Positions 9,443-17,882 of a stretch of 64,000 nt of DNA are shown here, one piece after another. Position numbers and translations under genes: made by a program. Location: positions 186,001-250,000 of the forward strand of contig JAVYRX010000001.1 of assembly GCA_038729485.1 (NCBI GenBank), written 5' to 3'. Each line of letters starts with the position of its first letter. Position 1 is the first letter of the stretch. The DNA comes from GCA-001856825 sp038729485 (lineage in GTDB: Archaea > Thermoplasmatota > Thermoplasmata > Thermoplasmatales > GCA-001856825). The notes under the pieces were generated by a model. It made no database searches, had not been told where the DNA came from, and saw only the letters and a list, made by a program, of their open reading frames with translations.

Positions 9443-10273
9443 CAGGCAAAAATTAATGAATGAACCTTAAAATACCTTTTTACCTATCAACATAATTATA
9501 TTGAGCTGTTTTCCAGACTATCATTCTCATTAGCCTTGGTTTTTACATAATTTTCTCTATAACATCGATAGAAGACGAATCGAATGCTCTAATTCTTCTG
9601 CTTTTTCCTAAGGGTGCCTATAAAGCAACCTGTAATATGCATACATCGGCCTCTCTCTTCAGGGCATGGAAGTAGGTCGAAAGATCAACTTTTGCTTCTC
9701 TGGTCATCCCTTTTCCTTCCACAGCCTGATATTTTGATGGAGTTGGTTGCTGAACTACATCCTTTTAAGTCAATCTGCAACAATAATCAGTGATCGGATG
9801 AGCAGGAAGTTAATCCACAGATGGCACCCTCCTTTAAACTTCCGACCAACCCATCTAGAGTACCGTAAGGTAGGCACAATTCAAATAAACCAAGATGTTG
9901 TTGGCTGTGTCCGTATCACGTGGAGGAGCCGATGAAGACTGACAATAACTGACGTGAGGGATTTTAAAATCCCCACAGGTATTATTGCGAAGACGAGAAG
10001 CAATAAAGGACATGGCTTCATTTCTTTAATGATCAGGTCATCCAAACTCTTGAAATCATGGACGCCCTACATTCATTTTGATTACTCTGATGCTGCCAAC
10101 GGTCTGGGCTATTTTGCCTATACTCCATCCTTTCACTGAGCGTGGGCTTGGAATAAAGTATTACTTGCGGGGAGGATTGATTGCGTGACCCTTCAAAGCA
10201 AGCAAGATTCTAACTGATTCAGGAAGATCATGCCGTTTATAGGTATCCTCAACCTGTCTTTGCGTTCCTGGAA
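9443..10273. other. 830-base stretch without a convincing gene
   Basis: No reading frame longer than about 62 codons occurs here. The two short plus-strand frames (9747-9935, 9954-10139) have neither a clear ribosome site nor a recognisable motif. The stretch includes a perfect 16-base palindrome at 9958-9973. Between an orphan methyltransferase and an N-terminally incomplete metal ATPase, it reads as decayed accessory DNA; that is inference. Confidence 0.4.
9958..9973. repeat. Perfect 16-base palindrome GGGATTTTAAAATCCC
   Basis: The two 8-base halves are exact reverse complements with no spacer. It lies about 250 bases upstream of the metal-ATPase frame. It could be an operator for a dimeric regulator or a chance A/T-rich palindrome. 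No run of T follows, so it is not an obvious terminator. Confidence 0.5.
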
Positions 10274-12061
10274 TTGATAACAGATGGGATCGTAGCGATT
10301 GCATTCAATGACGATCAAATAGCTACTCTGATTTGGTACTCAACGCTCATAATTGGAGGCATACCGGTTGTAGCTAAGACAGTCATTGGTTTGGTGAAGG
10401 GTAAATTGGCAGCTGATGTAATTGCAACGCTTGCAATAATAACTGCCATAGCTACAGATGAAGCCTTTGCAGAGATAATTATAGTCCTAATGCAAACAGG
10501 CGGTGAAGCGATTGACGACTATGTATTTAGGAGAGCTTCTTCATCCCTTGAGGAACTAATATCGAGATCACCAAGAATCGCTAGACGGAAATCTGGAAAC
10601 GTTGTGGAAGAGGTAAGTATAGACAAGGTACACGTCGGGGATGTGCTGACGGTAAGACCTAGAGACCTGGTGCCAGTCGATGGAAAAGTAATTGAGGGGG
10701 TAGCTGAGATCGACGAGTCTGCGGTCACTGGGGAGCCGATGCCCGTTACGAAGATGCCTGGCGATCAGCTTTTAAGTGGCACTATAAACGTAGGAAGTGC
10801 CTTCGACATGGTCGCTACAAGAATAGGGTCAGAGAGTCAGTATTCAAGAATTGCAGAGTCTGTCAGGAAGGCACAGTCTGAGAAATCGTCCATTCAGAGG
10901 ATAGCCGATAAGTACGCAATCTGGTTCACTCCTCTCACAGTCGCAGTCTCTGTTACGTCGTACATCGCGACTAGAAACGTTGATATTTTACTTGCAGTAT
11001 TGGTTGTTGCAACTCCATGCCCTCTTATATTGGCAACTCCCCTAGCGGTTATCAGTGGAATAAACAAAGTGGCAAAGGAGAATATCATAGTGAAAAGCGG
11101 CTCAGCAATGGAGCAAATAGGAAGGGCAAAGGTTTCTATATTTGACAAGACCGGCACCCTCACTTACGGCATACCAAACTTTACGGGCGTTATAATTTTT
11201 GATGGAGACGAAGAAGAAATACTCAAGGTACCTGCAAGTTTAGAACAGTTTTCGTCCCATCCGGTCGCAACTGCATTAGACAATGAGGGAAAGAAGAGAT
11301 TTGGAGAACTGTTTTCAGTCAGCGATTTCAAAGAGAATCCGGGGAGAGGAGTGGAAGGCGTCGTTCTGGGAAAACGTGTCGCGATGGGCTCTCAGATGTT
11401 CATAGAATCTATTATCCATGAGTGCCTAAACTCTGAAATTAATCGAGTCATCATAGAACAGAAGATAGGAAGCAGTCTTTTTTCCTTTGTTGCAATTAAC
11501 GGACAACTTAAGGGGGCAATACTTTTTGATGATAAGTTGAGGGAAGGGGTGCATTTATTCAGTAGAGAGTTGAAGGAGCTGGGGGTAGAAAAGACAGTAA
11601 TGCTGACAGGGGACAGTCAAACTAACGCTGCAATAATAGCCAATGAGGCAGGCATAGAAGAGCTTAAGGCCAATCTCCTTCCAGATCAGAAGATGGATGC
11701 GGTCAAGTCGTTAACGAAAGAGTACGAATCCTCAATTATGGTAGGCGATGAGATAAACGATGCACCCGCCCTTGCAACTTCTACAACCGGGATAGCGATG
11801 GGTGCTCATGGAACCGGAATATCTTCTGAAGCTACCGATGTTGTGCTACTTGTTGATGACGTAACCATGGTTGCAACTGCGATGAGAGTGAGCCAGAGGA
11901 TGATCCGCATTGCCAAGCAGAGCATATTTATTGGAATGGGCGGAAGCATTATGATGATACTGGCTAGCTTCGGATATATCGCTCCAGCGGAGGGGGCCAT
12001 ACTTCAAGAGATTCTTGACGTAGCAGTCATTATGAATGCATTAAGGGTACGAGCTGGGTGA
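10274..12061 (+). CDS. Heavy-metal P1B-type ATPase with TPC motif; N-terminus uncertain
   Basis: A P-type ATPase that uses ATP to move a metal ion across the membrane. The actuator motif is VTGEP, the transmembrane metal site is TPC (247-249, in ATPCPLI), the phosphorylation site is DKTGTLT (Asp291), the nucleotide-domain pair is SHPVA, and the hinge is GDEINDAPAL where GDGINDAPAL is usual. There is no N-terminal metal-binding domain. TPC-type pumps have been linked to nickel or other divalent metals, but specificity cannot be read here. The start is unsure: TTG 10274 truncates the first membrane helix, while similarity-like sequence continues upstream in frame to about 10214 without any ATG, GTG or TTG. 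It may be 5'-damaged or use a rare start. Confidence 0.7.
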   Translation: MITDGIVAIAFNDDQIATLIWYSTLIIGGIPVVAKTVIGLVKGKLAADVIATLAIITAIATDEAFAEIIIVLMQTGGEAIDDYVFRRASSSLEELISRSPRIARRKSGNVVEEVSIDKVHVGDVLTVRPRDLVPVDGKVIEGVAEIDESAVTGEPMPVTKMPGDQLLSGTINVGSAFDMVATRIGSESQYSRIAESVRKAQSEKSSIQRIADKYAIWFTPLTVAVSVTSYIATRNVDILLAVLVVATPCPLILATPLAVISGINKVAKENIIVKSGSAMEQIGRAKVSIFDKTGTLTYGIPNFTGVIIFDGDEEEILKVPASLEQFSSHPVATALDNEGKKRFGELFSVSDFKENPGRGVEGVVLGKRVAMGSQMFIESIIHECLNSEINRVIIEQKIGSSLFSFVAINGQLKGAILFDDKLREGVHLFSRELKELGVEKTVMLTGDSQTNAAIIANEAGIEELKANLLPDQKMDAVKSLTKEYESSIMVGDEINDAPALATSTTGIAMGAHGTGISSEATDVVLLVDDVTMVATAMRVSQRMIRIAKQSIFIGMGGSIMMILASFGYIAPAEGAILQEILDVAVIMNALRVRAG

Positions 12062-12434
12062 ATTTATCGATAATTGATGTCATACATAGAAGATATCTAC
12101 CAGGGACAGAAAATAGGTGCTAGCAACGTAGCATTAGGAAAATCCCTTAGCTTTTTCTGAATTGAAGAAGCGGAAGATCCTGCAATAACTTAATTATCGC
12201 GATAGAAACGTTTCAATTCTAAACATCATAAGATTCCCAATGGGCCCAACCGGCCTCGTGCCAAACACGACAGTTCATCAACTGTTATCCTTCATTCTCA
12301 TCGAGACCAGATGCTCGGATTCTAGGCATTTCCTTCCGACATTTTTCCAAGAAAAGGAGTAGCTTTGGGTTCTACTTGCCCTTGAAAACCACGTGTAATA
12401 GGTAGGTTCTATCACTTCAAGCCAATGGATGGAA
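12062..12434. other. 373-base gap between metal ATPase and tRNA-Thr
   Basis: No convincing gene. A 27-codon frame from ATG 12077 is too short to assign. Bases 12241-12271 resemble part of the neighbouring tRNA-Thr (separate entry). The minus-strand frame across 12278-12487 begins inside the tRNA and is an artefact. Confidence 0.4.
12241..12271 (-). repeat. Possible decayed tRNA-Thr fragment
   Basis: On the minus strand this reads CGTGTTTGG followed by CACGAGGCCGG. The intact tRNA-Thr has CGTGCTTGG, then TAAG, then CACGAGGTCG. Outside a four-base gap the two agree at all but two positions over this span, covering the anticodon arm and variable region, in the same orientation. It may be a remnant tRNA duplication or a decayed attachment site. 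Confidence 0.3.
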
Positions 12435-12508
12435 GCCACCGACGGGATTTGGACCCGCGACCTCGTGCTTACCAAGCACGCGCTCATACCAGGCTGAGCT
12501 ACGGTGGC
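12435..12508 (-). tRNA. tRNA-Thr (anticodon GGT)
   Basis: The 74-base cloverleaf on the minus strand has acceptor stem GCCACCG/CGGTGGC, D arm with TAGCTCAGCCTGG, anticodon stem CGTGC/GCACG enclosing loop TTGGTAA, and T arm with GGGTCCAAATCCC. The anticodon GGT reads ACC/ACT. No intron and no encoded CCA. Confidence 0.93.
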
Positions 12509-12595
12509 ATGAGCCTTGTTATCCTTACGACCTTAAAACATTTTTTATTCCCGAAGCATCGAAAACGTAAATAGTTCAATACAGATATAGTAGAG

Positions 12596-13885
12596 ATGCC
12601 CGATTATGATGCTATTGTGGTAGGCGCAGGTAACGCTGGGTCTGCGGCCGCAATTGCCATGGCCAGCAAGGGGCTTAACGTTCTTCTTGTAGATCGCTCG
12701 GATCCCCCCGGGGCAAAGAATCTTTCAGGTGGCATACTTTGGGGCAACGATCTTGCAAATATACTCCCTAAATGGCAAAGCGAAGCCCCGCTTGAACGCT
12801 ACATAGTAAACAAGAAGATAGGCTTCCTTACTGAAAAATCATCCATAATTATAGATTTTAAAACGCAAATCTTTGAAGAGAACAAAGTCGGCTTTTCCGT
12901 TCTTAGGTCTAAGTTTGATCCCTGGCTCGCCAAGAAGGCGAAAGAGGCAGGTGCTCTTGTCATTCCCGGTATCACAGTTGAAGCTCTTGCCGTGAAGGAC
13001 GGCAAAGTTATAGGCATACAGGAGTCCGGAGATATCATAACTTCCAACGTTGTCATACTTGCAGAAGGCGTAAATCCTAGACTTTCAATAGAGGCAGGAT
13101 TACGCCCTCCACTGAGCGACTGGGAAGTTTCGGTTGGCGTCAAAGAAATAATAAAGCTGAGCCCGCAGAAGATAGAGGATCGCTTCAATCTCACTCAAAC
13201 ATCAGGTATGGCTTCAGAATACATAGTTGGAAACCTGGGTGACCTAAATATTGGTGCTTTCCTATATACAAACAAAGATACAATATCTCTTGGAATTGTT
13301 TCACCTATGGAACAGCTCAGGGAAAACGGGATGACGCACACATACGATATAATAGAGAAATTCAAGGAGCACCCGTCAATAGCCCCTCTAATTGAGGGCG
13401 GGAACGTGGTGGAATATGGGGCACATCTGATTCCGGAGGGCGGAATTCAGATGGTTCCAAAGCTGTATGGTGACGGATACCTGATGGCTGGCGATGCCGC
13501 TGGATTCGCATTCAGCAATGGGCTTGTTCTTCAGGGGATGAACTATGCAATATTGTCTGGAATACTCGCAGGAGAGACAGTAGCGGAGGCTAAGAAGAAA
13601 AATGACTTCAGTTCCTCTGCCTTGTCGCTCTACAGGGCCAAGCTCGAAGAAACCTACGTTCTAAAGGACCTGAGGACGTTTAAGGACATAAGAAAGGTCA
13701 CTGGAAACAGGAATATGTATACAGTATATCCAAAAATGTTGGAAAGTCTTCTCTTAGAGATGCTATGGGAGAGGGGGCAGCCAAAGAAGAAGATCAGGGA
13801 TATTCTGTCTTCCTGCGCGACAGATCTGAAGATGAGCAGGTTAAAGACTGTCACTGACTTTTATTACATGTATAGGAGGATGTGA
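12596..13885 (+). CDS. fixC: FixC-like electron transfer flavoprotein-quinone oxidoreductase
   Basis: This 429-residue FAD protein passes electrons from the EtfAB-type flavoprotein (FixBA) to quinone together with ferredoxin-like FixX. The N-terminal dinucleotide fold has GAGNAG (10-15) and the FAD ribityl motif YLMAGDAAGFAFSNG in the second half, characteristic of the ETF-QO/geranylgeranyl reductase superfamily. The gene opens a tight four-gene cluster fixC-fixX-fixA-fixB, which separates it from the lipid geranylgeranyl reductases. FixABCX complexes can also bifurcate electrons between NADH, quinone and ferredoxin; that activity is inferred only from the gene set. The stop codon overlaps the region before fixX. 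Confidence 0.87.
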   Translation: MPDYDAIVVGAGNAGSAAAIAMASKGLNVLLVDRSDPPGAKNLSGGILWGNDLANILPKWQSEAPLERYIVNKKIGFLTEKSSIIIDFKTQIFEENKVGFSVLRSKFDPWLAKKAKEAGALVIPGITVEALAVKDGKVIGIQESGDIITSNVVILAEGVNPRLSIEAGLRPPLSDWEVSVGVKEIIKLSPQKIEDRFNLTQTSGMASEYIVGNLGDLNIGAFLYTNKDTISLGIVSPMEQLRENGMTHTYDIIEKFKEHPSIAPLIEGGNVVEYGAHLIPEGGIQMVPKLYGDGYLMAGDAAGFAFSNGLVLQGMNYAILSGILAGETVAEAKKKNDFSSSALSLYRAKLEETYVLKDLRTFKDIRKVTGNRNMYTVYPKMLESLLLEMLWERGQPKKKIRDILSSCATDLKMSRLKTVTDFYYMYRRM

Positions 13886-13887
13886 AA

Positions 13888-14160
13888 ATGGACATTAAGG
13901 AGAGATTGGGAAAGACAAAATATGATGTTGACAAGAATTATGCGCACATAACTGTAAATGAAAGCATATGCGAAAAGTGCCCTCATCACTTTTGCGTAAT
14001 GGCCTGTCCAGCTCAATGCTATACCCTACAAAATGGAAAACTTGTGTTTCAATATGAGGATTGCGTGGAATGCGGAACGTGCTCGATAGCATGTGATCAG
14101 GGATCCGTTACCTGGCACTATCCGAAAGCGGCCAAGGGCGTTATTTACAAATACGGGTGA
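13888..14160 (+). CDS. fixX: FixX-like ferredoxin
   Basis: This 90-residue iron-sulfur protein is the electron carrier partner of FixC. It has cysteine clusters CEKCPHHFC...C (about 28-45) and CVECGTCSIAC (about 60-70), matching FixX/ETF-QO ferredoxin domains, where the second group and one more Cys bind a [4Fe-4S] cluster. ATG 13888 is chosen over the GTG at 13882 because AGGAGGA (13874-13880) sits at proper distance only from the ATG. It follows fixC by two bases and precedes fixA by six. Confidence 0.87.
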   Translation: MDIKERLGKTKYDVDKNYAHITVNESICEKCPHHFCVMACPAQCYTLQNGKLVFQYEDCVECGTCSIACDQGSVTWHYPKAAKGVIYKYG

Positions 14161-14166
14161 GAAAAG

Positions 14167-14949
14167 ATGCTGAACATCGCCGTAATGATAAAACAAGTTC
14201 CAGACAGCCAAGACATCACAATCGATCCGGTTACTAAGACGCTCAATAGAAGCATGGCAAGAAACGTCGTAAATCCGCCGGACATTAATGCCCTTGAGGC
14301 AGCCCTCGAATTGAAAGACAAAGAAGGGGGGGTTATCACTGTTATAACGATGGGACCGCCAATGGCAGACGTCGCCCTGCTGGAATGCATGGGAAGGGGC
14401 GCAGACAAGGGGATTCTAATAACAGACAGGGTTTTTGCGGGTGCCGATACATGGCCAACATCACTCACTCTGGCATCAACTGCAGATTACCTAGGAGGAT
14501 TCGACGTAATATTCTGCGGCGAAGAAACTACTGATTCCTCCACGGGCCATGTAGGTCCAGGAATAGCCGAATTCCTGGGCTATGAACAGGCCACTTACGT
14601 GCATCACGTTGAATACGAAGGGGATCACTTCATCGTCTCGAGAGACATAGAAGGGGCCGTGGAAACGCTTGTGATCAAAAAGCCTGCTGTCATTACGATA
14701 ACTCTGAATTCGAACAACCCCAGGAATCCCACACTAAAGAAAAAAATTGAGGCTTACAAGAAAGGTGTGCAGATAATAAGCAACAAGGAATTGCAGCTTG
14801 ATCCGTCTTGCATTGGCCTGAAGGGGTCTCCAACGATCGTCAAGGACATGAAGACCGTTCCAGACCCGATAAAAAATCCGGCTAAGCCGGGAATAGAGGA
14901 GCTTGACAAGGTAGTTTCCGTGCTCATAGAGAAAGGGGTGGTCAAATGA
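14167..14949 (+). CDS. fixA: Electron transfer flavoprotein beta subunit (FixA)
   Basis: This 260-residue EtfB/FixA family protein has the adenine nucleotide alpha-hydrolase-like fold. Characteristic segments are the N-terminal VMIKQVPDS, FCGEETTDSSTGHVGPGIAEFLG in the middle and VITITLNSNNPRNP toward the C-terminus. It pairs with FixB, whose gene overlaps it by four bases (ATGA), the usual sign of coupled synthesis of the two subunits. In FixAB the beta subunit can carry a second FAD for bifurcation; this cannot be confirmed from sequence alone. Confidence 0.88.
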   Translation: MLNIAVMIKQVPDSQDITIDPVTKTLNRSMARNVVNPPDINALEAALELKDKEGGVITVITMGPPMADVALLECMGRGADKGILITDRVFAGADTWPTSLTLASTADYLGGFDVIFCGEETTDSSTGHVGPGIAEFLGYEQATYVHHVEYEGDHFIVSRDIEGAVETLVIKKPAVITITLNSNNPRNPTLKKKIEAYKKGVQIISNKELQLDPSCIGLKGSPTIVKDMKTVPDPIKNPAKPGIEELDKVVSVLIEKGVVK

Positions 14950-16019
14950 TCAAGAATAGATGCGCAACTCCTCCTGCTGATGTTTCTATATATAAGGACT
15001 TCTGGATATGGCTGGAGCAGAATGATGGCAAACTGTCTAAAGTTGCCTTAGAGATGGCAGGGATAGGTAGAAGACTCTGCGACAAATATGGTGAAAAACT
15101 GGTCGGAATTCTTCTTGCCGGTGAAAACGCAGATGAGATGGCAAGGGAGGCTATTGAGTTCGGGGTTGACAAGGTAATTTTGGTAAAAGGCGGGCCTTTA
15201 ACCCACTATAGGACCAGACCTTATGCCGATGCAATTTCTAGTCTGATCCTAGAAAGGAAGCCAAATTATTTCATAATAGGAGCGACGCACAACGGCAGGG
15301 ATCTTGCATCGAGACTTGCGGTAAAGGTGAATACAGGAATAACCGCCGACTGCACCGAGATAGAGATAGACCAGACCAAGAAACTACTGGAGGCCAGAAG
15401 ACCTGCATTTGGGGGCGCCATACTTGCCAACATTTTGTGCAGCAAACACAGACCTCAGATGGCAAGCGCTAGGCCGGGCATATTCAAGCCGGTTGAGAGA
15501 ATGCCCGGAAGGAATGGAGAGATAGAGATCATTGAGAGCAGCGTGAAAGAGGACGAGATAGCAACAAAGGTCCTGCAGGTCGTTTCAAGGGACGAGGTTG
15601 ACATTACCACAGCAGACGTAGTTGTGGCAGGTGGCATGGGTCTTGGCAAGAAGGAAGGATTCAAGATGCTTGAGGAGCTAGCGAGCGAGCTGGGCGGCAT
15701 AGTTGCAGCTTCAAGGCCGACAGTTGACGCTGGCTGGATAACGAGGGACAGGCAGGTTGGGCAAACAGGGAAAACTGTACATCCTAAGCTATACGTTGCG
15801 GTAGGGATATCGGGGGCGATTCAGCACATTGCAGGGATGAAGACGTCCGAGTTCGTGATATCCGTAAACAAGGATTCATCGGCTCCTATTGTCAGGTACT
15901 CTGATATCGCACTGATCGGGGACGCCTACGAGATCGTTCCAAAACTCATAGAAGCTATAAGAAAGGGGAAGGAGATGGTCAGGAAGGGAGAGTTACAGAC
16001 GAAGGAGAAGGTATCCTGA
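14946..16019 (+). CDS. fixB: Electron transfer flavoprotein alpha subunit (FixB)
   Basis: This 357-residue EtfA/FixB family protein has an N-terminal domain like EtfB and a C-terminal FAD-binding domain. The FAD signature is clear: TVDAGWITRDRQVGQTGK, then VAVGISGAIQHIAGM and INKD-type VNKDSSAPI. The last part, DIALIGDAYEIVPKLIEAI, is the typical EtfA terminus. The start ATG overlaps the fixA stop. The dozen residues before the conserved core (RCATPPADVSIYKDFWIW) are like those of FixB proteins. It is the last gene of the fix operon; the next gene is unrelated. Confidence 0.88.
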   Translation: MIKNRCATPPADVSIYKDFWIWLEQNDGKLSKVALEMAGIGRRLCDKYGEKLVGILLAGENADEMAREAIEFGVDKVILVKGGPLTHYRTRPYADAISSLILERKPNYFIIGATHNGRDLASRLAVKVNTGITADCTEIEIDQTKKLLEARRPAFGGAILANILCSKHRPQMASARPGIFKPVERMPGRNGEIEIIESSVKEDEIATKVLQVVSRDEVDITTADVVVAGGMGLGKKEGFKMLEELASELGGIVAASRPTVDAGWITRDRQVGQTGKTVHPKLYVAVGISGAIQHIAGMKTSEFVISVNKDSSAPIVRYSDIALIGDAYEIVPKLIEAIRKGKEMVRKGELQTKEKVS

Positions 16020-16042
16020 TTCCGAACTAGTTAGGTTGAAGA

Positions 16043-16684
16043 TTGATATCAAGTTATCAGTTCAGGTCCCTATTCCTCTCTCTAAGCGGGGTATATGGAT
16101 TCACGTACTGGTGGCCTGCAGAGAATCCACTAGAGGTTGTTGAGGGGGCGATATTGGCACAGAATACCAGTTGGAAGAACGCTGAGAAGGCTCTTGTGTC
16201 TCTCAAGGGGTTGAGTGGGTGTGATCTGCTTATTTCTGAAGACCTTCAAAGAAAAATTAGGGCTGCCGGTTTTTATAAACAGAAATCCCTATACCTGAAG
16301 GAAGCCATAAAATATTACATAGAAAGGATAGAAAACGCTTCCCTCCCTTTTTCCGCAAGAGAAGAGCTGTTAAATCTTAAGGGTATCGGAAAGGAAACTG
16401 CTGACAGCATTGCACTTTATGCCTTTCACGAGAGAACTATACCTGTTGATTCTTACACAATTAGGCTTCTGAACCGCTTTTTTATGGAAGAATTGAGCAT
16501 AAAAGACTACGAGCTTGTTAGAAAACAGCTTGCAGTCACATTCCTAACGGACGAGCTCATGGAATTTCACGGACTCGTTGACGAGCATTCGAAGCAAATA
16601 TGTAAAAAACAGCCATTATGCATCTCATGTCCAATAAAAGAGAAATGCCTGACTGGAATCAGGAGACAATACCGCTCCCAATAA
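16043..16684 (+). CDS. Endonuclease III-family DNA glycosylase, MagIII-like
   Basis: This 213-residue base-excision enzyme has the HhH-GPD fold: helix-hairpin-helix LKGIGKETAD (112-121), catalytic Asp136 in PVDSYTIRLL and a C-terminal [4Fe-4S] loop with Cys187, 193, 196 and 202. The position of the EndoIII beta-lyase lysine is Glu118 (GIGKET), so it should be a monofunctional glycosylase. WWPAENPLEVVEGAILAQNT and GIGKETADSI resemble Helicobacter MagIII, a 3-methyladenine glycosylase; that substrate is inferred. The start is TTG 16043 for lack of a better one. The 3' end overlaps the convergent aIF2 gamma gene by 26 bases. Confidence 0.75.
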   Translation: MISSYQFRSLFLSLSGVYGFTYWWPAENPLEVVEGAILAQNTSWKNAEKALVSLKGLSGCDLLISEDLQRKIRAAGFYKQKSLYLKEAIKYYIERIENASLPFSAREELLNLKGIGKETADSIALYAFHERTIPVDSYTIRLLNRFFMEELSIKDYELVRKQLAVTFLTDELMEFHGLVDEHSKQICKKQPLCISCPIKEKCLTGIRRQYRSQ

Positions 16685-17882
16685 GCCGCCACCTGTTCTG
16701 TATTTTCCTGCTTATGGCCACCCTCTGACCCGGCAATGAGATAACTGGATATTTCAGCTCAATCTCGACCATGTCACCTTTCGATTGTGTCACTGTCCCC
16801 ACCGTTACCGCAGTAGCAACGTTCAAAAGAAGCGTTTCTCCCTTTATAATCTTATCAACGTTCATCTCATCAGTCGTTCCAACTACCTTATTCAAGATGT
16901 TGGTCTTCATGGAAAGCTTGAAAACAGGTTTTGGAAGAGTTCCTTGAAGTCCAACCACCATTCCTACCAAGTTGTCTGACTTTGTCAGGAACGGATCCAG
17001 TTCGGTCCCTATCCCTACAAGTCCTCCCGGGCCCTTCTCCTGAAGTAGGATGTTTCCCGATATTATTGAACTTATTACCGTCTGTATTGGGGTCCAGCTT
17101 TTCTTGCCGCCTTTGGTTACAGCAAGGCCGGGGGATATCTCTATCTCGTCATTCACCCTGAATTTGCCTGACAGTATTGTTCCTCCAATCACTCCGCCCT
17201 TCAGTTCTTCAGGCGCCGTTCCAGGCTTATTCACGTCAAAGCTCCTGGCTATGTACATCATTGGATTCCCGCTATCGTTGAGTTTTGCCGTGGGTATCTT
17301 CCGCTCTATTGCCTCCAGGAGCGCATCGAGATTGGCATAATCCAAAGCGCTCATAGGTATTATTGGGGCATCCTCTGCCACGGTGCCCTTAACAAAATCC
17401 TTAATCTCCGAATAACTCTCAACGGCCCTTTCGTCATTCACCAAGTCTATCTTGTTCTGAACTATGACGATATTCGTTATCCCAAGAAAATTGAGTGCCG
17501 TCAGATGCTCTCTTGTCTGCGGTTTTGGGCACTTTTCATTTGCAGCTATAACCATTATGGCCCCGTCCATTATCGCAGCGCCAGAGAGCATTGTTGCCAT
17601 TAGGCTCTCGTGCCCTGGTGAGTCTACGAAGCTTACCACCCTCTCGAGCGTAGCTCCTGCCTCGCAATCAGAAGGCTTCGTAGAATATTTTACAGATGAA
17701 CCTTCTGAGCATCTATATATGGGCGCATCTGCGTACCCAAGCTTTATGGATATTCCTCTCTTTATTTCTTCTGAAAAATAGTCCGTTCTCGTCCCAGTCA
17801 ACAGCTTGGTCAAAGTGCTTTTGCCATGATCAACATGGCCGACCATCCCTATGTTCACTTCAGGAGGTCTTGGCAGCTTCAT
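16659..17882 (-). CDS. eif2g: Translation initiation factor aIF2 subunit gamma
   Basis: The 407-residue GTPase that carries initiator Met-tRNA to the small ribosomal subunit. G1 is GHVDHGKST (15-23), G3 VDSPGHE, G4 QNKIDLV, followed by two beta-barrel domains. The zinc knuckle, normally four cysteines, has only two here (RCSEGSS and SDCEAG), so it probably lacks zinc. ATG 17882 has GGAG six bases upstream; an upstream in-frame ATG would add 13 basic residues. It follows S6e with a 23-base overlap, a common archaeal order. Confidence 0.9.
   Translation of the reverse strand: MKLPRPPEVNIGMVGHVDHGKSTLTKLLTGTRTDYFSEEIKRGISIKLGYADAPIYRCSEGSSVKYSTKPSDCEAGATLERVVSFVDSPGHESLMATMLSGAAIMDGAIMVIAANEKCPKPQTREHLTALNFLGITNIVIVQNKIDLVNDERAVESYSEIKDFVKGTVAEDAPIIPMSALDYANLDALLEAIERKIPTAKLNDSGNPMMYIARSFDVNKPGTAPEELKGGVIGGTILSGKFRVNDEIEISPGLAVTKGGKKSWTPIQTVISSIISGNILLQEKGPGGLVGIGTELDPFLTKSDNLVGMVVGLQGTLPKPVFKLSMKTNILNKVVGTTDEMNVDKIIKGETLLLNVATAVTVGTVTQSKGDMVEIELKYPVISLPGQRVAISRKIQNRWRLIGSGIVS

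Noticed and set aside
9747..10139. Two short frames as relics of a transposase or other gene
   Set aside because: No transposase motif, inverted repeat or target duplication could be found.
12077..12160. 27-codon frame (MSYIEDIYQG...) as a DtxR-type regulator remnant
   Set aside because: A faint likeness to DtxR N-termini next to a metal ATPase, but far too short to support.
12278..12487. Minus-strand frame starting in tRNA-Thr
   Set aside because: It reads through the tRNA gene and has no protein features.
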